Positions 13,901 to 23,778 of a stretch of DNA of 64,000 nt are shown here, piece after piece (positions within the stretch are counted from its first letter, which is position 1; every line of letters begins with the position of its first letter). The position numbers were made by a program, and so were the translations under genes. The notes beneath the pieces are model-generated. The model was not told the origin of the DNA, searched no databases, and saw only the letters and a program-made list of their open reading frames with translations. Source of the DNA: Strongylocentrotus droebachiensis. Taxonomy: Eukaryota > Echinodermata > Echinoidea > Camarodonta > Strongylocentrotidae. The stretch is from NCBI GenBank assembly GCA_035222895.1, contig JAVYIG010007480.1, positions 12,501 to 76,500 on the forward strand, read 5' to 3'.

Positions 13901-16101
13901 TGAAGAGCCATGCTTTTCAGGGAACATGTCTTATATGATGTTCTTCCACACTTGCATAATAAGAAGGATAACGCTCACAAATTATTTTCACCTCTTCCCA
14001 GAACTCAACCTTCTCTTTAACTGTGCATTTAAAAGTTTCATGAAGAAATGATGATCATTAGTACTGGATAGCAATACAAGCTTCTCAAGGTGTGTTGGCA
14101 TATAGCTCACAGTGGTAGATAATAGTAGACCTTGCCACATTGGTAAATCGGAAATGACTAGTAAATTCTGATACAGTGAAACCTGTCTATAAAGACCAAC
14201 CAAGGGAGAATTTAAAAGTGGTCTTTATGTACAGGTTCCTTTAGAACATATTTCAATGAAAAACCATTTTTATGGGCAACAAAAAATGTGGTCTTTGTAG
14301 ACAGGTGGTGATTAAAGCAGGTTCGTCTGTAATTTGCAAACAATTTTTCCCTTGTAACCAAGATGGTTGTTTCATTGTAACACTCTGTTTTCAGGTTGAA
14401 GCGTTCCGTCGCATCACTCTAGAAGAGCTTCCACCGGTCCTCATCCTGCATCTCAAGAGGTTCCTCTATGATAAGTCAGGAGGATGCCAGAAGCTCATGA
14501 AGAAAATTGAGTATGCTATGGAGATAGAAATCAATAAGGGTAAGTTACATGGAAGCAACTTTCTCCAAGATTTACAGTATTGTGATATCGTTTGACAAAC
14601 AACAGTTTGTCTTGCTTCGTGAAGTTACACTGTATTCATGAATTGTGATGGTTGATCAATGGTATACCGTTTGTATCAAGAGATGCAGTTTGTATTAATC
14701 AAAATAAAGAATGAACAGAAGCAACCATGGTTAATACTTGTCTCCTTGTGTCTTATTTGTGATGAAAATGTTGGCACAGTCACATGAAAATGTTGGCACA
14801 GTCACATGATAATGTTGGCACAGTCACATGATAATGTTGGCACAGTCACATGATAATGTTGGCACAGTCACATGATAATGTTGGCACAGTCACATGATAA
14901 TGTTGGCACAGTCACATGATAATGTTGGCACAGTCACATGATAATATTGGCACAGTCACATGATGATGTTGGCGTAGTCACATGATAAATGTTGTAACTG
15001 TTGTAATCAATGAATAATGTTTGTTTTATGGAATATCTGTATGGAGCCATAAAGGTGTTAAAGCTGTTTAAGTTTGTATGTGTCTATGTCCTTTTGGATC
15101 CTAACGGACAATATTTGATTTGTTTAGATCTGGTACCTAATTTGTGTTTATCTTTAATATTTTCTTGTCATTGTTTTATTTCAGACCTTATCTCTCCAAA
15201 TACCAAGTCTCGAATTGGACCAGTTCAAAGAACTTACAAGCTGTTTGCAGGTAACTTTGTTTTAAAGTACTTTGAAGAAATAAATCCTTTTTGTCTTTTC
15301 AATATGTTCTGCCTTTTCAGTATTATCGAAATTCTGTAGTACAAGACACATAGTAATTATTTTGTAGGAATTACTTTGTTTTTGTTATTGTTGTAGATAA
15401 AGTTATGATTCTTCAGTATTATATAAGGAATAAGTAATGTATTGTTGCATGACACATATCAAATTCAAAATTGAGAGCCAAACTGTGGAACTACATTGTA
15501 TATACATAAAGTTTAGTATGTTTCCTGGTAAACATTATTACAATCTTCCTCTCAGCCAAGTTTGTGAGGGGTGTTTCTCTTTCAATACTATCCAAGTTAG
15601 GTACCCAATTATATACATTTGAAAAATACAAGGATAGATTGAAAGATGATTGAGGATATGTAGCAATGTTTATTATGCTCCCATCCCATACTGTACAAAG
15701 AATATTGATAATAATCATCATGTAATGCACTGTGTGCTGATAACGGTGCTGGAGCTGAACCTGAACCTGGGGTTGTAATTTCCAAGCTTTTCGGAAGCGC
15801 ATCTAGGGACATTATATCATGATGTGATATTGGCGATTAAAGAGCAGGGCTTTTTATTTTTATGTTATTACTCCACTTTCTGTTTTCTCTTTCAGTTGTG
15901 TACCACACAGGGAAGGAGGCATCGGGCGGTCATTACATAACGGATGTGTATCACGTTGGAACCAGTGCCTGGTTGCGTTGCGATGACGGTATCGTCAAGC
16001 CCGTGAAGGCAGGCCAGGTCATCAAGCCTCTAACAACATGTATACCCTACTTGCTCTTCTACCGTAGGAAAGACTTGCTAACAAAACCTGCAGCTTCATG
16101 A
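1950..16101 (+). CDS. USP10: Ubiquitin carboxyl-terminal hydrolase 10, 14 coding exons
   Basis: Deubiquitinase of the USP family; in animals it removes ubiquitin from clients such as p53 and binds G3BP. Exons: 1950-1967, 3316-3402, 4026-4071, 4796-5917, 6528-6619, 7325-7431, 8075-8213, 8682-8793, 9651-9793, 10179-10304, 10809-10901, 14395-14539, 15185-15250, 15896-16101. All introns are GT-AG and phases join without a break, giving 2502 bases, 833 residues plus stop (human about 798). An FGDF motif lies in exon 2. A disordered Ser/Ala-rich region with a KSWASLF motif fills exon 4. The USP fold follows: NWCYIN (catalytic Cys, exon 5), [11 protein letters not shown] (exon 8), acidic insert with [13 protein letters not shown] (exon 9), [11 protein letters not shown] (exon 10), [12 protein letters not shown] (exon 12), GGHY (catalytic His) and RCDDG (Asp) in exon 14. 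The gene converges with EXOC2. The 10.9-14.4 kb intron carries a piggyBac-like element. Confidence 0.95.
3316..3402 (+). CDS. USP10: USP10 exon 2 with FGDF (G3BP-binding type) motif
   Basis: Twenty-nine codons, phase 0 at both ends. The exon encodes [19 protein letters not shown] near the N terminus. FGDF is the short linear motif by which vertebrate USP10 and some viral proteins bind the NTF2-like domain of G3BP. Its place, about 10 residues from the N terminus, matches vertebrate USP10. The motif is read directly; binding in this species is inferred. Confidence 0.9.
4796..5917 (+). CDS. USP10: USP10 exon 4, long disordered linker
   Basis: A 1122-base exon that begins two bases into a codon and ends in phase 1. 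It encodes about 374 residues rich in Ser, Thr, Ala, Pro, Asp and Glu. A basic patch, [20 protein letters not shown], corresponds in position to the KKKKRP..YYSYL segment of vertebrate USP10. AAKSWASLF near its end corresponds to the conserved KSWASLF. Reading on past the donor adds intron codons ending at 5997, which are not coding. Confidence 0.93.
6528..6619 (+). CDS. USP10: USP10 exon 5, start of USP domain with nucleophilic Cys
   Basis: Encodes a short segment ending in [17 protein letters not shown], the family's Cys box; the Cys of NWCYIN is the predicted nucleophile. Two in-phase readings of the donor were compared. Ending after AGT with a GTATCC donor is the one that joins correctly to exon 6 ([15 protein letters not shown]). 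Confidence 0.92.
6640..6831 (+). mobile_element. TTAA-flanked short repeat, family A, copy 1
   Basis: About 190 bases in the USP10 intron after exon 5. Diagnostic internal words shared with copies at 34.6, 44.2 and 48.0 kb are TTTGGCC..GGA, ATCTCATCAAATCAGCT, CATGGGGGACCAA, TAGGCATTG and AGAGGGCGCAAGTAG. The right end is AGTAGTGCAG..GCTTTAA, with TTAA at 6828-6831. There is no coding capacity. Confidence 0.75.
7616..7682 (+). repeat. Short dispersed repeat fragment with ATAATAATAACA lead
   Basis: The phrase ATAATAATAACAACATTTAT, then AATGCGCACATATCC and GCTCAAGGCGCC, looks like a tRNA-derived SINE tail or a related dispersed repeat common in marine invertebrates. Only a fragment is present. 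The assignment rests on recall of the pattern. Confidence 0.35.
9445..9533. mobile_element. Small palindromic repeat, family D, copy 1
   Basis: Left arm ATTGTCTGTTTGGAGCCAGA then AGGGTGTTA; the right arm is the approximate inverse (TTAAGACCCTTCTGCCTC..GACAATAT). About 88 bases, able to fold on itself and without a gene. It matches 15035-15112, 21049-21110 and 38806-38886. Confidence 0.7.
11321..13631. mobile_element. PiggyBac-like non-autonomous element in USP10 intron
   Basis: About 2.3 kb bounded by TTAA. The left end is TTAACACTTTGCAGACGACG. The right end, read on the minus strand, is TTAACCCTTTGAGAGCGAGC. TTAAC.CTTTG ends with a TTAA target fit the piggyBac superfamily. Two direct copies of a 26-base word with a self-complementary GGCTTCT..AGAAGCC core sit near the left end (11334-11359 and 11377-11402). 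The interior is AT-rich with an AGAC/GATA/GAGA simple repeat at about 12715-12795. No transposase is recognised in any frame. Confidence 0.7.
13628..13835 (+). mobile_element. TTAA-flanked short repeat, family B, copy 1
   Basis: Begins TTAAAGATGAAGTTGAGTTC and runs through TGGTCATGCGATT, GCAAGGTTCTGGA, CCAAGTCTTGGTAAAG and AGAAAGATGTATATGGGAC. It matches 49561-49770 closely and 36137-36316 in part. Its left TTAA is the same four bases as the right TTAA of the 11321-13631 element. Confidence 0.7.
14174..14329 (+). mobile_element. TA-flanked MITE, family E, copy 1
   Basis: Left end CAGTGAAACCTGTCTATAAA; right end, inverted, CAGACGAACCTGCTTTAATC. TA lies on both sides. The termini match 53888-54057. 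Ends and TA target fit the Tc1/mariner superfamily. It ends 65 bases before USP10 exon 12. Confidence 0.7.
14764..14983 (+). repeat. Minisatellite, ten 22-base units
   Basis: The unit GATAATGTTGGCACAGTCAC+AT repeats at exact 22-base steps from 14764 to 14983. The first two units carry GAAA for GATA, and the last two carry point changes. It lies in the USP10 intron between exons 12 and 13. Confidence 0.95.
15035..15112. mobile_element. Small palindromic repeat, family D, copy 2
   Basis: Contains CTGTATGGAGCCATAAAGG and GTGTTAAAG, with a degenerate inverse arm, GTCCTTTTGGATCCTAACGG then ACAATAT. It lies in the USP10 intron before exon 13. Confidence 0.6.
15896..16101 (+). CDS. USP10: USP10 terminal exon with His and Asp boxes
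   Basis: Encodes [20 protein letters not shown] and continues to RCDDG and [11 protein letters not shown], ending at TGA 16099-16101. GGHY carries the predicted catalytic His and RCDD the Asp. The last eight residues after RRKDLL go beyond the usual vertebrate end. Phase joins exon 13 (QRTYKLFA). Confidence 0.95.
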
Positions 16102-16490
16102 GAGTGCTCAATGGATCTTGGAAGCAACAAGTGAAGTCAAGTTGATTTGCGTTCATACCGGATTTCAAATTTTTGAATGGAATACTGTGGAAACCCCTTT
16201 TGAGAGGTGATATTTTACAAGTTTTGTATGGATGATGATGATCCTTAAGGGCATGGATGTTAAACGCTTGCTCTACCATGCAATGTCAGCTGCGAAATAT
16301 TATGAACTAAGCATTTTCCTTTTCTTCTTTGATTCTTTTGTAATTGCTTGAAATGTCAAAAGTAAAGAATATTTTTTGATGTGATTGGAAAACATTGCAC
16401 AGAATACTTACAGTATATTGCAACGAGGAGAGAGTGGAGCAATCTGTTTCAAACGTCAGCGTCGTTGCAACAAGTAATATTCTGTTCTAT

Positions 16491-16524
<34 letters not shown>

Positions 16525-18560
16525 AAGTGTGAACTACTTGAGTGATGGTGCCAGCATTTTTGACTGGTAAGGGGAAGCTGCAAATTACAGTGTGTGAAAA
16601 GCCGATGCCCGCTTTGCCTCACCAACATGGTCGACTGCTGATCCATTGTGATGGTTACACACAGAGAAGAGTCGATCCAATCTGGATGAATTATGAGGAA
16701 GCATTTTACAAAGCCAACATGCTGCTTTAAGTAAGTAGTATCTTAATTAAGACGTGTCCATCCCAGAGCCGATAGTTTTGTAGATGTGCCATCCGCCTCT
16801 ATCCTGAAAGTTCTGTTCACCAATTCGTCAAGTGAATGAGGATTATCTAGTGTTGTTTGAATTTCACCTTGCAATATATTGGAATATGAAGCAAACTGTG
16901 ATGTCCAGAGCATATCGTCCAAGAAGGAGGTGGCTGCAGATGTACTTTGGTGTGCCCCCTCTGTGCCAGGAGGATACTGTGGAAAAGTGCTGTTTTGCTG
17001 AAGACAGAAATATGAATGTTTTAGTTTGGTTTTATCTCCTATACACTGTCAAATTCAAATTATTTGTTGGAAAGGAACAAAGAGTGTTCGTTCTGTCAAT
17101 TTAACCCCCTTGAAGAGAATAATTGGGACTATATGAAGTCCATGTTAGTTAGATTTGTTTGTAAGAGCACCATTTCATCAAGATATATAGAATATGCTAT
17201 TATTTTGAAAGTATGTTCAGTAAGAATCTTTTCAAAGCATGTTCATGTACTCTTGCACAGAACAATGTGCATTGTGTAAGTTGGAAGGCAGGAGTACGAG
17301 TTAGTGGAATCCTTTTTGTGATGCCTCTACGCACTAAATTCAAAGCAACTCACATTATTCTTATATGTGAAGTTTACAAGTATTATGTAATATTATGAGG
17401 GGAAAATTAACCTTATTTGAAATGTCTCCATTACTTTTGTATCCTTTCTTCCTTCTCTATATTCTTGGTCAGATGTAATATTGTCTAAAAAGCTTTATAT
17501 TATGTGTTAAGACACAATATCAATTGTAAATATTAATATATGTTTTGTACATTGTACAAGCATTGATTAGATGTAATTTCTACATTTTAGTCAAATATAT
17601 TTAAAGCTAAAATACTTATTGATCCAATATAATCATAGATATTTGTATTTTTCTGCTAACTATTCTTCTTTTCTCCCAAAGAACTTAAGAATTTAATTCA
17701 TAAACAGTAACTAAACTGTGAAATAATAGAGATTTGATACTTTATTTAAACTTTTAAAGGAAGTAAATAAATGTAATAAGAAGCAAAGTTTGGGAGAACA
17801 TTAAGTGTTAGATGATCTATGAATTGTGTACATAGTGTAAATCATATAGATGTTAAAGTCGAACTCCTAGAGATATGTTGATAGTTTGTATAAAAATGTG
17901 TGAAATCTTTATTTTATCATGTGCAAGGTTGATTGGTGATTCTGTGCAGTGCGCCCCATGCTACGAATTTCAATTATTCATATATTTCACCCTTGAATGA
18001 AAAATTTCATGATATGACTAAATTGATTATGAACACATTATTCGTGAATCGTGAGTCATTTCAACAAATACCTTATTTTGGGATGAAATATATGGGAAAA
18101 AAAGACATGTCGTATGGGCCACATTACCGGTAAATAAAATCGCTTTAGTGAGGAATAGATTAGCCCTGATTTAAGGGATAGCTTTTTTTTCTTTTCTTTT
18201 TTTCTTCCTTCGAAAGGGAGTTATTATGGAGAGAGCTGTACAAAGAATGTGCAAGCAATAACAATAAATATACATTACATGTGGTATGTATATTTCATGA
18301 ACACAACATACATGTATGTATATTTCATGAACACAACATACATGTATGTATAATAGTAACATTACAGTATGATTAAATATCCACTGGACCTAGGAAACCT
18401 AAATTCTGGGAAGCATTTGTGCTTTGTAGATGTTATATTAATTTTGTTTTGAAAAAGAAAGTCTTGATATTACTAATTGCTAGTGTAGTGGCTGTTGGGC
18501 AAGCCAAAGGTATGTACGGACCTGTCTGTCCCATACGCTTGTGAAAATAAAGGACAGAAA
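16102..18560 (+). other. Probable USP10 3'UTR and downstream sequence
   Basis: AT-rich and gene-free on both strands. AATAAA hexamers occur near 17766, 18127 and 18545, so the mRNA end cannot be fixed from sequence. It includes a GAT microsatellite at 16491-16524 and a 33-base direct repeat (TACATGTATGTATATTTCAT...) at about 18275-18355. Open frames up to 90 codons show no recognisable protein. Confidence 0.5.
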
Positions 18561-21434
18561 TTAAAGTCTTTATTTCAATATATCTTGTTATGTGGTCTGC
18601 CTTAAGATCTAGTAGGACTGATAACTTGTTAGAATCACTGGGTACTAACAATTAATTGTTTTAGTACATCAGACTTGCGCTTCAATATGGATCGAAGCAA
18701 CTGTAATGAGGCAGCAAAATGTAACTGGAAATAGGACCATTAATAACAATGGGGTGATTTAAATATGACTTTACTAACTCAATCGGAGGCCAGGACAATG
18801 CTTGGAATAGCCTGCTTTTCATTATATTTATCATTATACATGTAGCTTGTTATTGTTATAAGATGAAATTTGGGATATGTGGAGAATGGTACTAGTGTTG
18901 GACATACATTATGTATCTCTTTTCCTTCTCACAGCACATATCTGTTTATTCACTTCAGTGAAGTGGCAGAAAAAATCAAAGAAATGTTGCATATATATGT
19001 AGGAGTTTCAAATGTACATGTATAGTTGAGATAAAATTTTGTGTGGATGGATGAGGAAAACTCTGCATAAAATTAAAGATTTTATATGTACACTGTACTT
19101 GTGTCGGGGTAGGTGGGGGTGAGGGTGGGGGTGGTGATATCTAATTTACATGTATGGCATGTCATGATATAATAATAATAATGAATAATTGCATACTTTG
19201 AATAGCAGTTGAAAATCATGCATATCTTCATGGTATGTAAGATTATTTGTTATTCTTTTCTCCATGTTTGAGTGCAGTTCTGAAGTCCAAATCTTGTCCT
19301 GTGTAAATCTGTGTCTTTTTCTTCAGATTGCTTAATTTTCAAGATGCATAAAGATGACTTACCGTATTCTTGTCATCATGATACATGTAACTGCTAGAAT
19401 TGCAAGTATGAAAAGCCTGGTTAAACACAGAGTATCACTCTTATCTCTCCCTCTTTCTGTTCATCTTTGAATCAAAACAGGTACGAACAGAATTCAACAA
19501 ATACGTCATCTTGGGACACAAGATGGTGTCTAAAAAAATATTGTTGGAAAAGTAATTTTTGAAATTATATCTCATTGTTTCAGACTGCACAATTCTCCTA
19601 ACCTACTCTTGCATTAGTACATAACTAAATGTGCTTACTATAAATGTTTATCTATGCTGTACTTTAACAGACTTTGCAAATGTTTAATGTTAATGTAACA
19701 TATTGTGCTTGTTGAACTTCCAACTGCTCAAATTGTTTGTGTAAGTATGAAAAAAATGTGTCATGCTAAAGAAAACTTTCAAGTGCCTTATTTTCCATGG
19801 TCAAGAGTATGTGTTCTTTTATGAAGCACATGTTTGTCACATTGGTTCAAAATTAGCTTTTATTTTGAAGTGCTGGTAGCTTTGAAGTTTTCTTGAGCTT
19901 GAAATAGTCTTTATGTATGTACAACAAGAAGAAAATTCTTTTCTATGATTTAGAATTTTAATTTCTTACGTACTAAAGGGGCAGTGCAGATGCATTATTT
20001 TTGTCTCGGTAGAAAATGACGAATACGAAATGTTTGAGGGTAATTCTTAGTGAGCTATGTGATTGATAAAAGCAAATTTAAATTTAATTTACTTTTATTT
20101 TGTTTTAAGTCAATTACATGTATATGGTTTATTGCCCTTCCATTTCCTAAAGTACATGTGAGTGAGAGCAATATGAGCTTTATGAATCTTAAACTGCAAG
20201 TCTTGTTTTCCTCATTTATCAAGATTTTAGTTCATATGTTTTTGGTTACCATTATTTTAATGTATTGACTGTGAATTTACTTCCGTTGTACAAAAGCCTC
20301 CTTATCGATGCAGTCTGTTGCATTCTGTCCCAGCAGACAACTGCTGGAAGCCAGCCGAAAGGGGATTAAATCTCTGATTAAAGGAGTTCAATGCTTTTTT
20401 CTCAACAGACTATAATGACCTGTAACTCATACATCATACGCGTGTTGTCCAGCTTTGCAAAAAAAATGCTCTTTTGTCAAAGCTTGTAATATAGTTTCTC
20501 TGCAATTTCAAATTTGTGTTTATTTCTTAATTTCTATGTAGTCTATGCCTCGTGTATTAGACCCAAAAATTGTTTCTCAACTTGCGAAGTTGTGAACTAA
20601 TCAGGAAATGATGAACCATTTACCAAAAGAGCTACTTCACTTCTATTTTCCAGACTCTAAGTCTACCTAAGCATGTATAATTTCAGTATAAAGAAATCAA
20701 GGTTTTTTGTTGTTGATCAAATTGAATTTTCTATGTTATGATTCTATTTCTTCTTTAATATGTCTTGAAGGCTATATGGTCTTAAGTTTTGAACACACGG
20801 ATGGAGACTCAAAGAACGTGATTATTTTGTGGATTTCTTTATGTTTTGGTCTTTTGGAAGTACAGTCTGAATGTACTCGTATCAAAACAGAATTTCACAT
20901 TGACTTCATTTAACAATTCTTGAATAAAAGCTTTGAAGGCAAAAGGAATTCAGTTTTTGTGGTTGTGTTTTCTTTATTTAGTACAAGAATTTTTCTCTTT
21001 CTCATCCATTATCACCTTGTCATTTTCAGACACAATATCGCACACTAAACTTTATCTGTGTGGAGCCAAAAGGGTGTTAACTCTGATACTGGCTCCAAAC
21101 AGTTGAGTTGATCTTGAATTATAGTTATGAATAGCATTTTGAATATCCTTTTGAGAGACTGCCTTTAACATTTCCATTTGTTGATCATGTAAAACGTAAG
21201 AATCCTTGTATATATATATAGAATTACAGATGTAACTGTATATATAAATTCTTTTGAGGAGAACTGTAAGATGCGGACAAATTGAGAGAATTTGGTGACT
21301 AAGAAAAACACCAGCATAGTGGAAATATCATATCATATTTCTTTAAATTATTACTTGGTTAATATTAATCTTTCGAATTTACTTAGAAGATACATTATTC
21401 TTCAACTCAAAAGTTTCAGTAGATCTAAACATCT
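18561..21434. other. Intergenic DNA, nothing coding recognised
   Basis: AT-rich and free of convincing exons. It holds a short palindromic repeat at 21049-21110 (listed separately) and scattered AATAAA words near 20929 and 18545. No domain or splice-framed conserved block is seen on either strand. Confidence 0.5.
21049..21110. mobile_element. Small palindromic repeat, family D, copy 3
   Basis: Reads TCTGTGTGGAGCCAAAAGGG, TGTTAACTC, a short loop, then GGCTCCAAACAG. It is the shortest copy and has a clear inverted pair GGAGCC/GGCTCC. Confidence 0.65.
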
Positions 21435-22181
21435 TTAACCCTATTTAGCCTGGGCTATTTTCTTAGGCCCCCCCCCCCCCCCCAATGATCTCGGCCGTGA
21501 AATGACCGATCACCGCAAAAATTTGCATACATGTCAAGTGAAGTGTATAGAATACTATGGTAATTTCAATTTTTTGAAAAATTCACTCATTTGCATATTT
21601 ATGGTAATTTATGCAAATAAGGTCATAAAATTCACATTTTTGCCCATAAATCAGACATTATTCATATTTAATCATTCTTTCTCACTACATATATTTGTTA
21701 AACCATTTGGAATAATAATACAACACAACAAATTGAAAAATCAGGGTTATTCCTTATGTTATCTATTGTTTTGATAATTTCTTATGTATTTCCTTGTTTT
21801 TTTAACTTATGCATTTCATTGTTTTTGTTGTTTTATTTCATTTCCAACTATAATTCAACTATTTTGACCCCAAAACTATAAACAAGACCAAATAACCAAT
21901 GTTTTATCTCTTTATTTGAAAAATGAGATTTCCATATGTTTTGTACACAAATCACAAAAATGAGCGATTTTTGGGCTGACATGCAAAGACAAAAGGACAC
22001 GTGAATTTGTAATGGTAGGTCCGATTTTCGAAAAATTTCTTTCAAAAGATGCGCAAGACTCGAAAGAAAAAAGTCACAAAATTTCATTGCAAGATTTTCT
22101 TGCGTTAAAAAATTATTGCGAAAAATGTTGAGGGGGGGCTTCTAAAGCCCCCCCCCCTCCCCCCGGGCTAGATAGGGTTAA
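21435..22181. mobile_element. PiggyBac-like element with TTAACCCTAT termini
   Basis: The left end is TTAACCCTATTTAGCCTGGG and the right end, inverted, TTAACCCTATCTAGCCCGGG. Both lie on TTAA and pass into C- or G-runs. The 747-base interior is AT-rich with no transposase. The TTAACCCTA terminus is typical of piggyBac-like elements. It lies between USP10 and EXOC2. Confidence 0.78.
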
Positions 22182-22279
22182 TACCTGGTCAAGTATTCCC
22201 CAGAGATAGCTACAGTACCTGACCCTTAACATAAATCCAAAAATATCACTCAAGGAGACTGCTTTGACTATAGGCAACA

Positions 22280-23702
22280 TAATATATTTATTCAATAAAC
22301 TTCTTTAGCTGACAAGAAAATAAGTAATATTGCACTTTTTTGCTTGGATAACTGAATATCTATACATTTCACCTGACTAATCACATATGGTACAAATGTC
22401 TAATGCAAGATAATACAAAGCACATTCCAATATACCATATTGGAGAAATTTAAAGCCATATGCGAGAAAATCAGGAGTTCTAGGAGTTTATCTTACTGGT
22501 AAATGTTGGTCAAGTCATGGAATACAGGAAAAATTGCATGTTTTCCTAAAACTTGTATTGTTTTTTTTTAATAGTGAAAATTTACATGTTTTCTAATTTA
22601 GTCAAATCCACTCACATAAATAGAAACTTTCCTTGCGAATGATAATTGAGAAATAATCAGCATTTCAGAGATACACGTAATGAAGCAGATCGGTCATGTT
22701 GTGTGACACAGTTTATCTGTGATTAACCATAAATAAATAACAAAGTAAGACCCATTTGCAAATTGACCAAAACAGTAATCTGGAAGAGAAAGGACATTCG
22801 CTAGAAAAAGTCTTATGCTAAAATAATGTATATAGAAATTTAGAAAACAAACAATATTCTTTCATTCTTATTGGAATGATGCTTTTGAAGCCATACCTTA
22901 ATTTTCAATGAAATAGTTTTGGGGTAATTAACCTTTAAATCATAAATTGCCACATAAAATTGCAAAAAAACAAAAAAGGCCCGAAAAGCTAAATTTCTAT
23001 CTGGCATGGCTAATATTAACGCTGTAAAGCCAACTTTTTCAACCAGATATGATGTTGTGCCCACTGTTTGATATCAAATGATGGTCAAAGGAGAATTAAT
23101 GGCTGTCTGGCTCTCCCATGCATTGGTCTGACACAAAAGTGATACATACAAGTCCGTCCAAGATAGTTTGTCCCATACTGACAAAGACTTTTAGTATACA
23201 GGTAATTCCATAAATTAGGGACCCACTTTGAGACGTTTTTGGTGTCCCACTAACATCAGGAACCCAAACGTATTTGTGGCTCTGAGTAAAGACTTAAATA
23301 GTGGAGTGAGATTGTTAAGTGATTCTAGGAATGAGGATGCAATATTATTCTTGGAAATCACTGTACAATCTCATTCCACTATTCAAGTCTTTACTTGAGC
23401 CACACATACTTGGGGGTTCCTTATGTTAGTGGGACACCAACAATGTCACAAAGTGGATCCCTTATTCATGGAATTAACCATACCTGATATTTCTATTAAG
23501 TTGTTACTATCAATGCTACTAACACTTGGATCAGAACGAAGAACACAGGAAATACATTTGCAATGTTCATTTACGATTTTCCACCTTGGTATTAAACCTA
23601 TGACACATTACAACTTTGGACCTGCCAATTTGGCTCTAATGGATCTCGGTATGAACTGAATGTTAGTCCATGTTTTTAGAGGACATCTTGTTTCCATGAC
23701 AA
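22280..23702 (-). other. Probable EXOC2 3'UTR
   Basis: Sequence after the EXOC2 stop on the minus strand. It holds the foldback palindrome at 23199-23488. A minus-strand AATAAA (TTTATT on the plus strand) occurs at about 22286, but the true polyadenylation site is not determinable. Confidence 0.4.
23199..23488. mobile_element. Foldback palindrome in the EXOC2 3' region
   Basis: Arms of about 130 bases. The left arm has CAGGTAATTCCATAAATTAG and GACCCACTTTG. The right arm is inverted, with CAAAGTGGATCCCTTATTCA and TGGAATTAACC. Central words AAGACTTAAATAGTGGA and TCCACTATTCAAGTCTT also pair. No gene. Confidence 0.75.
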
Positions 23703-23778
23703 CTAGGAGTCCGTAGTAAAACAGGTCAAGAGGAATTGGAGGTCACGGTGGAAGCTAGATTGCAGCTCTTGAAGGAGT
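23703..23778 (-). CDS. EXOC2: EXOC2 last coding exon
   Basis: A short frame, [20 protein letters not shown] then TTDS and stop (23705-23703), joins the 24478-24537 exon ([18 protein letters not shown]) in phase at a CAG acceptor. Assigned because the splice phase fits and the helical, Leu-rich character matches the exocyst C terminus. Confidence 0.75.

Noticed and set aside
14764..14983. CRISPR-like regular array
   Set aside because: The 22-base units are contiguous with no unique spacers, in a eukaryotic intron.
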